Assembly: GCA_016866635.1 (NCBI GenBank)
Contig: VGLT01000017.1
Location: 1 to 11,731 of the forward strand
DNA length: 11,731 bases
Direction: 5' to 3'
Source: Candidatus Uhrbacteria bacterium
GTDB taxonomy: Bacteria; Patescibacteriota; Patescibacteriia; 2-12-FULL-60-25
How positions within the stretch are numbered: the first letter of the stretch is position 1; every line of letters begins with the position of its first letter. Both the position numbers and the translations under genes were made by a program. Below, in pieces: positions 1-6,203 of this stretch. The notes beneath the pieces were generated by a model that saw only the letters and a program-made list of their open reading frames with translations, did no database searches and was not told the origin of the DNA.

Positions 1-653
1 ATTTCCTTTTCGTACTTCGTCAGCGCCTCCTCCTCAATCCGATATCCGTAGATCACTTCTTTGACCTCCGGCAGAATGTTGTAGAGATCAAAAGCAAAGG
101 CAAAACTATCTTGAGAAATAAAATAGAGCTCCGTTTTTGCATGTTGCGCGTCTGCTATTTTTTTTACCAGCGCCCTTACCTCATCCGTCGGATTCGTGGT
201 TCCCAGGCGAATATTATTTGACGCATTTAAAAACGCGACGGTGTGAAGCTGGCGCGCTGTTTCTTTAGGGACAAGGGAAAGTGCTTCTGGCGCAATCGGA
301 AATCCGCGCAAGGCAATGTACTGCATCCCGTGCTTGGCCGCTTCTTCTTGTGCACGCATCTCCAAATCACGCAACTTAATCCCCTCCATCTTTTCCTGCA
401 GTTTTTCCGTCACGGTCGTGGCCTGTGCTTTTTTCGCAGGTTTACTCGGTTCATCTGAAGATGTGGTCGTTGACGAATGACTAGTTGCTGGTGATCCGGC
501 GAGGCCGGACCCGGCTCCGCCGGGCGGGTTACTCGTTACTGTCTCTGTCTGATCACTCGCCTTTTTTTGTGGCGCGCGAGAATTTGCGACAGCCTTAGCT
601 TGCTTTAACAAGTCTTCAATGGAAGAAGCTTTTTGCGGTTTAGGAGCGGGCAT
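1..653 (-). CDS. GspE/PilB-type secretion or pilus ATPase, N-terminal part (cut by window edge)
   Basis: An open frame runs from an ATG at 653 to the left edge (217 codons visible, no stop). Residues 1-30 are basic and helical. Residues ~30-75 are a low-complexity Ser/Thr/Pro/Gly linker. From ~85 the sequence resembles the GspE_N domain of type II secretion/type IV pilus assembly ATPases, with GMQYIALRGFPIAPEALSL followed by a VPKETARQ stretch and a later LGTTNPTDE block. The ATPase core with Walker motifs would lie outside the window, so the enzymatic assignment rests on the N-domain alone. If correct, it would power pilus or pseudopilus assembly at the inner face of the membrane. The start lies inside the 3' end of the upstream membrane-protein gene (14-bp overlap) and no Shine-Dalgarno is seen, so translation is probably coupled. 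The linker contains a GC-rich palindrome, described separately. Confidence 0.72.
   Translation of the reverse strand, partial: MPAPKPQKASSIEDLLKQAKAVANSRAPQKKASDQTETVTSNPPGGAGSGLAGSPATSHSSTTTSSDEPSKPAKKAQATTVTEKLQEKMEGIKLRDLEMRAQEEAAKHGMQYIALRGFPIAPEALSLVPKETARQLHTVAFLNASNNIRLGTTNPTDEVRALVKKIADAQHAKTELYFISQDSFAFAFDLYNILPEVKEVIYGYRIEEEALTKYEKE
496..523. repeat. GC-rich imperfect palindrome inside a linker-coding region
   Basis: The 13-nt arms 496-508 and 511-523 are complementary at 11 of 13 positions around a 2-nt centre. CCGGC-GAG-GCCGG within the left arm is a further small palindrome. The element encodes the Pro/Gly/Ala-rich part of the linker in the GspE/PilB-like protein. It may be a small inserted palindromic element tolerated in a disordered linker; that origin is an inference. 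Confidence 0.6.
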
Positions 654-1656
654 GGTGGAAAAGGTGAAATTCTTCCATCAACCACTTGGACCAGCGATGG
701 AGTTTGGCCAGGACGCGTCCTTCTGCCAAGCGACGATAGATTCCATTCCAGGCTCCATATTGAAACGTGATCGCAAATGCTCCGGCAGGAATCATAACCA
801 CAAAAAACAACGCTTTAATAATCCATGCGCCAGCCGCAGCCAAGACGGGAGTTTGCGTGAGCAATGCAAACACCAATAAAAGCATCGCAGGAATTGAGAT
901 GAACAAAAAGAGCACGAGCGCCAATAACAGAATACCAATACCCAACAACAGAAGCAATAAGGCTTTTTCCAAAATGATCAGCCAAGCTCGCTCAAACAAT
1001 CGGATCGACTTGAGCAGAGCCTCAGCAAACGTTGCGCCCTGCAACACGATCGCCTGAAGACCAAATAAATGGATGGACGTAAGAAGAATGGTGACGATGG
1101 CAAATAAAATACATCCAACGAGCAATCCGAGAATGTTCCAAACCCCTGGCCCGCGTATCGCATACAGCAAGGGAACAAAAACAAACGCGCGAGCGATCCA
1201 AATCAATCCTAAAGACACGATGTTTAAACCAATAACCGGTACGGCATAACGCAATCCAAATGTAAGACACGAAACAAAACCCGCATTGCGTCCACGGGCA
1301 CGTAAACCGATACCCGCGACCAGTGCTCCCTGGCCAATGATGGAACAAACGACCATACACAAAACAAGGAATCCACCAACAAACAATTGATTCAATCCTC
1401 CTGGAGTCGTGAAAAAAATTGCGAGAGAGTGAAACACCCCTCCGCTCCCAAAACGCGCTACCCAATCCGGTGAAGCGGTTTGAATCTGATAAGACATTTG
1501 GCGCACAGAACTCAACAGCACATCGTAGATTCCAGCCGTCTGTAAAATCCCGGCAAACAAGGCAAAAATCCACAGCGTTTTGTTGTGCCACGCCATACGA
1601 AACGCATCCCACATCACCTCGCGATGCAAAGGACGATGGACATTTTTACGGATCAT
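640..1656 (-). CDS. Polytopic membrane protein of unknown function
   Basis: The protein is 338 residues from the ATG at 1656. About six or seven hydrophobic segments lie near residues 27-48, 89-118, 138-165, 174-200, 225-268 (one long or two) and 276-299. The N-terminus has the pattern WDAFRMAWHNKTLWIFALFAG, an amphipathic helix with Trp/Lys leading into the first membrane segment; I recall similar openings in uncharacterised bacterial membrane proteins but cannot name the family. No catalytic motif is visible. The frame stays open upstream to an ATG at 1734, but I chose 1656 because a TGC-TATGAT extended -10 box lies exactly six bases before it and the extra 26 residues look non-native. Another ATG, 14 codons downstream, is also possible. 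The gene ends inside the start of the GspE/PilB-like gene (14-bp overlap), suggesting coupled expression and perhaps a shared envelope role. Confidence 0.75.
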   Translation of the reverse strand: MIRKNVHRPLHREVMWDAFRMAWHNKTLWIFALFAGILQTAGIYDVLLSSVRQMSYQIQTASPDWVARFGSGGVFHSLAIFFTTPGGLNQLFVGGFLVLCMVVCSIIGQGALVAGIGLRARGRNAGFVSCLTFGLRYAVPVIGLNIVSLGLIWIARAFVFVPLLYAIRGPGVWNILGLLVGCILFAIVTILLTSIHLFGLQAIVLQGATFAEALLKSIRLFERAWLIILEKALLLLLLGIGILLLALVLFLFISIPAMLLLVFALLTQTPVLAAAGAWIIKALFFVVMIPAGAFAITFQYGAWNGIYRRLAEGRVLAKLHRWSKWLMEEFHLFHHARS

Positions 1657-1662
1657 GCACTT

Positions 1663-1671
1663 ATCATAGCA
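1663..1671 (-). promoter_or_regulatory. Extended -10 promoter giving a probable leaderless mRNA
   Basis: On the minus strand TGC-TATGAT (TGn plus a 5/6 match to TATAAT) is followed by six bases and then the ATG at 1656. With normal spacing, transcription would start on the A of the ATG. No convincing -35 box is seen, as is common for extended -10 promoters. The position supports both the start choice and a leaderless transcript. Confidence 0.5.
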
Positions 1672-1680
1672 TAAAAACAT

Positions 1681-1707
1681 AAAAAACGGGTGGCGCCACA
1701 GGCAGCC
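1681..1707 (-). terminator. Weak candidate terminator after ftsH
   Basis: On the minus strand GGCTGCC can pair with GGCGCC (one bulged T, loop TGT), followed by ACCCG and six T. The T-run is five bases past the stem, so this is a poor match to an intrinsic terminator. It lies 75-100 bp after the ftsH stop and before the next gene's promoter, which is where a terminator is expected. Confidence 0.3.
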
Positions 1708-1781
1708 TGGAAAAAATTGTGACTGATGGAGCAATTCTTTTATCAGGATGCCGACGGCGACAGGACCCGTCTTTTATGTTT

Positions 1782-3617
1782 TTATACCTTATTTTTAGGA
1801 TTAGCGGATGGCAATCCGACAACGGCTGCAAACTCATCGCGCTCAATAGTTTCTTTTTCCACCAAATGATTGGCAATCCGATCCATCGCCTCTTTTTGCT
1901 CAGATACGATCTTGAGTGCCGTCTTTAATCCATTTTGAATCAATGTGTCCACCTCTGTATCAATCAGTTCTGCACGCGACTCGGAATAATCTCGATTCTC
2001 ATGAATCTCACGGCCCAAAAAAATCATATCTTCACGTTCACCGTAAATACGAGGCCCAAGCGCATCGGACATCCCCCATTGCGTCACCATATTCTTGGCA
2101 AGTTTCGTTGCCTGTTGCATGTCGTTAGAAGCACCGGTCGTAACCTCACCAAAGAATGTTTTTTCTGCCGCATACCCACCCAACATCACGGCAATGTCTT
2201 CTATATACTCCGTTCGATTACGCATGTGACGATCTTCCGTGGGTAGCTTTAACGTATATCCAGCCGCACGTCCACGACTGATGATCGACACTTTCTGGAC
2301 CGGATCGGTGTGTGGCTGAAGATGCGCAACCAGTGCATGTCCCGATTCATGGTAGGCCGTGATCTTCCGCTCTTCTTCATTCATCAAATGACTGCGGCGC
2401 TCGGGCCCAAGCATCACTTTTTCAATTGACTCAACGAGCTCAGTCATATCAACCTCGGACTTGTTTCGACGAGCGGCCAAAATCGCCGCTTCGTTCATGA
2501 GATTCGCGAGATCTGCTCCGGAAAATCCAGGCGTACGCTCCGCCAAACGACGGATTTGTACGTCTTGAGCCAGAGGCTTATTTTTTGCATGGATGTTTAA
2601 GATTTCCTCGCGATCATTGATATCTGGTGGGTCGAGCACAACACGACGATCAAAACGTCCAGGACGGAGCAGGGCCGGATCCAGAACATCTGGGCGGTTT
2701 GTCGCGGCGATTACAATCACTCCCAAGTTTGGTTCAAATCCATCCATCTCAACCAAGATTTGGTTTAAGGTTTGCTCGCGCTCATCATGCGATCCGCCAA
2801 GACCAGCTCCACGTTGACGACCCACGGCATCAATCTCATCAATAAAGACGATGCAGGGGGCGCTCTTTTTGGCTTTGGTAAACAAGTCACGCACACGAGA
2901 AGCTCCAACACCCACAAACATCTCGACGAATTCAGATCCACTCATGTGCAAAAATGGCACATCTGCCTCACCTGCTACCGCGCGTGCAAGGAGCGTCTTG
3001 CCCGTTCCCGGAGAACCCATGAGCAAAACACCTTTTGGAATCTTGGCGCCAAGTTTGGAGAATTTTTCTGGACTCTTTAAAAACTCCACCACTTCTTCTA
3101 ATTCTTGTTTTGCCTCTTTCACACCCGCGACATCAGAAAAGGTGATTTTATCTTTTGTATCTTTTTGTGTTTCACGCGCCGTCGATTGCCCAAAAGACAT
3201 TGCACGATTGTTTTGACCTTGGACCTGACGAAAAAAGAAAAACATGAGTCCAAAGATCAGCAAAAACGGAATCAAGGTTGGAAGAATCACTCCCAACCAA
3301 TATCCCGCACCAGAAGAATCTTTGATCGTGGTTCGGATTTCACGCGCTTTTTGTGCATCCACCCCGTAGTTACGCAACAATTCCGATAAGGAGTCGTTGG
3401 ATTCTTTGTCGACCGTCGCTTTACTCCCATCGGTAAGCGTCACGTTCAGTTTTGACCCACGCACTTCCACTTCTTTTACTTTCCCCTCTTGGACATGAGA
3501 AACAAACGTTCCCATATCAAGCGTTGGTGTTTTGTCCAAATTCACGAGGGACAAGGTCGCTCCCACTAAAATAACCGTCCCGACAATCAACAAGACATTA
3601 CGTAAGGTCGGGTTCAT
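1782..3617 (-). CDS. ftsH: ATP-dependent zinc metalloprotease FtsH
   Basis: This 611-residue protein is full length for the family. It has membrane segments at ~7-24 and ~107-129 flanking an extracytoplasmic domain, then an AAA+ module with Walker A GSPGTGKT (201-208), pore motif FVGVG (234-238), Walker B IVFIDEID (256-263) and a second region of homology ending LLRPGRFDR. The M41 peptidase has zinc site HESGH (423-427) and the likely third ligand D499 in GASNDMQQAT. FtsH forms a membrane hexamer that degrades misfolded membrane proteins and some short-lived cytosolic proteins. Walker A has Ser where most FtsH have Pro (GPPGTGKT); the catalytic Lys and Thr are kept. The start ATG overlaps the rpsA stop (ATGA), and AGAGG lies seven bases upstream inside rpsA, so translation is coupled and has its own ribosome site. 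Confidence 0.98.
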   Translation of the reverse strand: MNPTLRNVLLIVGTVILVGATLSLVNLDKTPTLDMGTFVSHVQEGKVKEVEVRGSKLNVTLTDGSKATVDKESNDSLSELLRNYGVDAQKAREIRTTIKDSSGAGYWLGVILPTLIPFLLIFGLMFFFFRQVQGQNNRAMSFGQSTARETQKDTKDKITFSDVAGVKEAKQELEEVVEFLKSPEKFSKLGAKIPKGVLLMGSPGTGKTLLARAVAGEADVPFLHMSGSEFVEMFVGVGASRVRDLFTKAKKSAPCIVFIDEIDAVGRQRGAGLGGSHDEREQTLNQILVEMDGFEPNLGVIVIAATNRPDVLDPALLRPGRFDRRVVLDPPDINDREEILNIHAKNKPLAQDVQIRRLAERTPGFSGADLANLMNEAAILAARRNKSEVDMTELVESIEKVMLGPERRSHLMNEEERKITAYHESGHALVAHLQPHTDPVQKVSIISRGRAAGYTLKLPTEDRHMRNRTEYIEDIAVMLGGYAAEKTFFGEVTTGASNDMQQATKLAKNMVTQWGMSDALGPRIYGEREDMIFLGREIHENRDYSESRAELIDTEVDTLIQNGLKTALKIVSEQKEAMDRIANHLVEKETIERDEFAAVVGLPSANPKNKV

Positions 3618-4705
3618 ACCGTTACCTCTTCTACTTTCTCCTCTTTTGGCTTGCGCAATGACAAACCTAAACGGTGATTTTCTGGATCAATGGTCAAGAT
3701 GCGGAAATCAAACTCATCGCCGATACGAGCCACCTCGTGCACATCCTTGACGGGCTTGTTGGCCAATTCACTAATGTGAGCAAGTCCATGAATATCATTG
3801 TCCAATTCCACAAACAAACCAAATGGATTGATTTTGAGCACACGCCCCTTGACCCACTGACCAACCTTGTATTTCTCTGCCACGCCCTTCCATGGATCAT
3901 CCACTAATTTTTTCATGGATAAGAAAATTTTTGATCCTTCAATATTGATGATCTCGGCACGTACATGATCACCAACTTTCAACACATCACGAGGATGATC
4001 GATGCGCTGCCAGGCAATTTCCGAAATGTGAACCAATCCTTCCAAGTTCTGCTCAAAACGCACAAACGCTCCAAAGTCGGTCACCGCGGTAACATCTCCT
4101 TCGACGTGATTTCCAAGCGCATATTTCGCGAGCACGGATTCTTGCTTTGTTTCCCACACGGCTTTTTCTGATACAACAATCTTTTCTTCCTCTTCATTCA
4201 CATCTAAAATTTTCACATCCATGGTTTGACCCACGAGCGTTTTTAACTTTTCATGAATTTTTGCCTTTTCTCCGCCAGCCACACGCGGATAGTTGGTTGG
4301 GGAAAGTTGTGAGACAGGGATAAAAGCTGGAACGTTTTCCACGCGCGTGATGAGTCCGCCCTTGTTTGCATCCAAAATCTTCACGGGGATGACCGCACCT
4401 TGCGTAAACAATTCCTTCAATTTCTCCCAAGAGCGTTTGCGACCGGCGCCCTTTAACGAAAGCTCGAGTTCACCAAATTCGTTATCGAGTTCGATCACCG
4501 TTGCCTCAATCTCATCGCCGACGCGGAGATCCGCGCCCTTATCGAGTTCTGGCCCGCGAATCAATCCAACGGAAAAACCACCGATGTCGCAACGCACCTC
4601 GTTGCGGCCAACGGCAATCACATTTCCCTTAACCACATCCCCCACCTTTGGAAAGGCGCTATAGCTGTCGTTGGTCAAAAGCTCAGCGAGCTGACCATTT
4701 GTCAT
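3614..4705 (-). CDS. rpsA: Small ribosomal subunit protein S1, four S1 domains
   Basis: The protein is 363 residues from the ATG at 4705. Four S1 RNA-binding repeats are visible, beginning near VGDVVKGNVIAVGRNEVRCD, GAVIPVKILDANKGG, GNHVEGDVTAVTDFGAFVRF and GQWVKGRVLKINPFGLFVEL. Repeats three and four carry the most canonical FGAFV/GLFVEL and GLVHISE/GLAHISE signatures. The six-domain E. coli protein is ~557 residues; a four-domain form is typical of Gram-positive and reduced lineages. S1 binds mRNA on the 30S subunit and aids initiation. An in-frame ATG at 4729 would add eight residues; I prefer 4705 because AAAGGA lies seven bases before it. The stop TGA overlaps the ftsH start, making an rpsA-ftsH operon. 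The end is acidic/basic and unstructured (KPKEEKVEEVTV). Confidence 0.93.
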   Translation of the reverse strand: MTNGQLAELLTNDSYSAFPKVGDVVKGNVIAVGRNEVRCDIGGFSVGLIRGPELDKGADLRVGDEIEATVIELDNEFGELELSLKGAGRKRSWEKLKELFTQGAVIPVKILDANKGGLITRVENVPAFIPVSQLSPTNYPRVAGGEKAKIHEKLKTLVGQTMDVKILDVNEEEEKIVVSEKAVWETKQESVLAKYALGNHVEGDVTAVTDFGAFVRFEQNLEGLVHISEIAWQRIDHPRDVLKVGDHVRAEIINIEGSKIFLSMKKLVDDPWKGVAEKYKVGQWVKGRVLKINPFGLFVELDNDIHGLAHISELANKPVKDVHEVARIGDEFDFRILTIDPENHRLGLSLRKPKEEKVEEVTV

Positions 4706-4718
4706 CTCCTTATCCTTT
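4706..4718 (-). promoter_or_regulatory. Shine-Dalgarno site that decides the rpsA start
   Basis: On the minus strand AAAGGATAAGGAG directly precedes the ATG at 4705. AAAGGA at 4718-4713 is seven bases from that ATG, a good initiation distance, whereas the upstream ATG at 4729 has no comparable site. Apart from the AGAGG before ftsH, this is the only clear Shine-Dalgarno sequence I found in the window. Confidence 0.6.
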
Positions 4719-4738
4719 AAGATATTCATACGATACTC

Positions 4739-4744
4739 GTTATA
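4739..4744 (-). promoter_or_regulatory. Candidate -10 box of the rpsA-ftsH operon
   Basis: TATAAC on the minus strand (5/6 match to TATAAT) would place the transcription start near 4732 and give a ~27-nt leader for the ATG at 4705. That leader would contain the Shine-Dalgarno site. The -35 region is poor, so this is tentative. Confidence 0.4.
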
Positions 4745-4806
4745 AACCTTCTGTGTGCTCTATTGCCCCGCAGAAAGCCCGATCGCTGTTGCTTTAAACT
4801 ACGCGC

Positions 4807-4838
4807 CCCCGTAAAAGACGCATGCGCGTCACACGGGG
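4807..4838. repeat. Hairpin 1: CCCCGT/ACGGGG with inner GACGC/GCGTC
   Basis: CCCCGT (4807-4812) pairs with ACGGGG (4833-4838). An inner stem GACGC (4817-4821) pairs with GCGTC (4826-4830) around ATGC. No T-run follows on either side, so it does not look like an intrinsic terminator. Confidence 0.6.
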
Positions 4839-4840
4839 CA

Positions 4841-4877
4841 CAGCCAGTCCGATCGACTGATCAATTTCAGTTGGCTG
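4841..4877. repeat. Hairpin 2: 11-bp arm interrupted by a 9-nt segment
   Basis: CAGCCA (4841-4846) plus ACTGA (4856-4860) together form the exact reverse complement of TCAGTTGGCTG (4867-4877). The left arm is split by the 9-nt insert GTCCGATCG (4847-4855), and the loop is TCAATT. The perfect match on both sides of the insert suggests either an inserted segment or a real asymmetric bulge in an RNA. Confidence 0.6.
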
Positions 4878-4918
4878 GAGAGTACTAAAAAGATGGATTT
4901 TGGTCAAGAATTTAAAAT

Positions 4919-4948
4919 CCCCGGCGAACCTAGGGGTTCAAACCGGGG
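4919..4948. repeat. Hairpin 3: CCCCGG/CCGGGG with inner GAACC/GGTTC
   Basis: CCCCGG (4919-4924) pairs with CCGGGG (4943-4948), and inside it GAACC (4926-4930) pairs with GGTTC (4935-4939) around TAGG. Eleven base pairs in all, with small internal asymmetry. Confidence 0.6.
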
Positions 4949-4952
4949 AAAG

Positions 4953-4968
4953 GCGAACTTTCGTTCGC
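4953..4968. repeat. Hairpin 4: GCGAAC-TTTC-GTTCGC
   Basis: A perfect 6-bp stem with a tetraloop, four bases after hairpin 3. Confidence 0.55.
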
Positions 4969-4986
4969 AGGTGAGGCGGAGCCCCG

Positions 4987-5009
4987 CCCCGACCGAAGTC
5001 AGGTCGGGG
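4987..5009. repeat. Hairpin 5: CCCCGACC/GGTCGGGG
   Basis: A perfect 8-bp stem (4987-4994 with 5002-5009) and a 7-nt loop GAAGTCA. Its right half TCAGGTC followed by G-runs resembles the GGGGTCAGGTCT unit at 9897-9932, which may point to a shared repeat family; that link is an inference. Confidence 0.6.
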
Positions 5010-5022
5010 GGTTCCGGATCTT

Positions 5023-5079
5023 GCCGGCGTCAGGCGGGAGATTATAGATCTCAGATCTATTCTTCCCGCCAACACCGGC
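5023..5079. repeat. Hairpin 6: 57-bp near-complete inverted repeat
   Basis: Nested arms are GCCGG (5023-5027)/CCGGC (5075-5079), GGCGGGA (5033-5039)/TCCCGCC (5064-5070) and the central ATAGATCT-C-AGATCTAT. Only short stretches between the arms are unpaired. It is the largest palindrome in the window and could extrude as a cruciform or fold as a long RNA hairpin. Confidence 0.7.
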
Positions 5080-5165
5080 CGGCGCGATCAGCGCTTCTCG
5101 AGGCCGCCGCCGATATTCTTCTTAGCGATGGACGCGAACCCACTTTTCCTCTACTCTCTCCTCTC

Positions 5166-6203
5166 ATGCAAACCAGTTTGTTTGACTACGACTTGCCGCC
5201 AGACCGTATCGCCCAGCACTCAGTCGAGCCACGCGATCAGGCAAAGATGCTAGTGTTGGATCGAGCGAGCGGGGAAATAAACGATCAGCATATTTTAGAT
5301 TTACCGAATTTTTTGCGTCCCAATGATTTGATCGTGTTGAATAACAGTAAAGTGTTTAAAGCGAGACTGCGGGCGAAACGAGGTGATATCACATGTGAGA
5401 TCTTCTTGTTACGACCAGAAAACGAGAGATGGATCGCATTGGCACAACCGGCTCGAAAGCTCTCTGCAGATGACACTCTCCTGTTTAGCGATGGAACAAA
5501 AGCAACCCTAATCGAAAAACGAGAAGATGGGACTATCCAACTCGACTTTCAAAAATCACCGGAAGACGTGTTTGCGCTCGCGGATCGAATCGGGGAAGTG
5601 CCAACTCCCCCCTACGTGAACCAATCAAAATCGACTGATGAGTACCAAACGATTTACGCAGAAAAAACCGGGTCCGTCGCAGCTCCAACCGCTGGCTTTC
5701 ATTTTACTCCTCGCTTATTTGAGGCGTTAGAAAAGAAAGGGATCAAAAAAGCTTTTGTGACTCTTCACGTAGGTCTCGGGACCTTTCGTCCAATGAAAAG
5801 CGAGACACTCGAAGAGCATGTGATGCATGAGGAGTGGATCGACGTGCCGGAGGAAACAAAACAATTGATTGAAGAAACTAAAAAGAATAGTGGCCGCGTT
5901 ATCGCTGTTGGCACCACGACCGTGCGCGCGCTCGAATCAAGAAAAAATGGTTTCACCAATCTCTTTATTACCCTCGGCTATCAATTCAACGTCATCGACG
6001 GCCTGCTCACCAATTTTCATCTTCCTAAATCGACTCTCCTCGTCCTTGTTTCTGCTCTTGCAGGACGCGAACACATTCTCAACGCATACCAGCACGCGAT
6101 TCAGCAGGACTATCGATTTTATTCTTTTGGGGATGCGATGTTGATCTTGCCTCCTCATAACATTCCTGCACCCGTTCCAAATGATCGAACCACAAATGGT
6201 TAG
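5166..6203 (+). CDS. queA: S-adenosylmethionine:tRNA ribosyltransferase-isomerase QueA
   Basis: The protein is 345 residues from the ATG at 5166, the normal length for the family. The start MQTSLFDYDLPPDRIAQHS aligns with the usual QueA beginning. Conserved blocks follow in order: APTAGFHFTPRL (173-184), VTLHVGLGTFRPM (198-210), GTTTVRALES (249-258), LLTNFHLPKSTLL (280-292) and YRFYSFGDAMLI (316-327). QueA moves the ribosyl group of SAM to 7-aminomethyl-deazaguanine in the tRNA wobble position, making epoxyqueuosine. The frame is open upstream to an ATG at 4893, but those 91 extra codons pass through intergenic hairpins and should not be annotated. No Shine-Dalgarno precedes 5166; the preceding bases are a C/T-rich run. 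No tgt or queG is in view. The 3' end overlaps the convergent glycosyltransferase gene. Confidence 0.96.
   Translation: MQTSLFDYDLPPDRIAQHSVEPRDQAKMLVLDRASGEINDQHILDLPNFLRPNDLIVLNNSKVFKARLRAKRGDITCEIFLLRPENERWIALAQPARKLSADDTLLFSDGTKATLIEKREDGTIQLDFQKSPEDVFALADRIGEVPTPPYVNQSKSTDEYQTIYAEKTGSVAAPTAGFHFTPRLFEALEKKGIKKAFVTLHVGLGTFRPMKSETLEEHVMHEEWIDVPEETKQLIEETKKNSGRVIAVGTTTVRALESRKNGFTNLFITLGYQFNVIDGLLTNFHLPKSTLLVLVSALAGREHILNAYQHAIQQDYRFYSFGDAMLILPPHNIPAPVPNDRTTNG

Larger units (their letters stand above)
4730..5165. other. Gene-free interval of 436 bp rich in hairpins (rpsA/queA divergent region)
   Basis: I see no convincing gene here. Upstream of the queA ATG the queA frame is open back to 4893, but that stretch runs through the palindromes and its translation looks random. 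From 4807 to 5079 at least six inverted repeats follow each other with short spacers. They lie upstream of the likely rpsA promoter, so as RNA they would belong to a queA leader or a separate transcript. No match to tRNA, tmRNA, RNase P or SRP RNA signatures could be recognised by eye. Confidence 0.7.

Noticed and set aside
480..560. CRISPR or direct-repeat array
   Set aside because: The short repeats have no spacer structure; they are explained by a palindrome and low-complexity linker codons.
1022..1612. 196-codon minus-strand open frame
   Set aside because: A shadow frame of the membrane-protein gene; cysteine/arginine/serine-rich without family features.
1657..1734. 26-residue N-terminal extension of the membrane protein
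   Set aside because: The promoter -10 box and a candidate terminator lie within it, and the residues look unlike a membrane-protein start.
2851..3216. Plus-strand open frames opposite ftsH
   Set aside because: Antisense shadows of a strongly conserved gene, with no ribosome site or recognisable protein.
4841..4900. preQ1 riboswitch upstream of queA
   Set aside because: A hairpin followed by an A-rich tail is suggestive, but the conserved loop/tail bases of preQ1-I cannot be placed and it lies far from the queA start.
4919..4948. tRNA T-arm resemblance (GGTTCAAACC)
   Set aside because: The flanks do not form the required 5-bp T stem, and no acceptor, D or anticodon arms are present.
5021..5048. 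Promoter TTGCCG-16-TATAGA for queA
   Set aside because: Each box matches only 4 of 6 consensus bases and both lie in the arms of a large palindrome; too weak to annotate.
4893..5165. N-terminal extension of QueA (91 codons in the same open frame)
   Set aside because: It runs through six hairpins, has no family similarity, and QueA begins normally at 5166.
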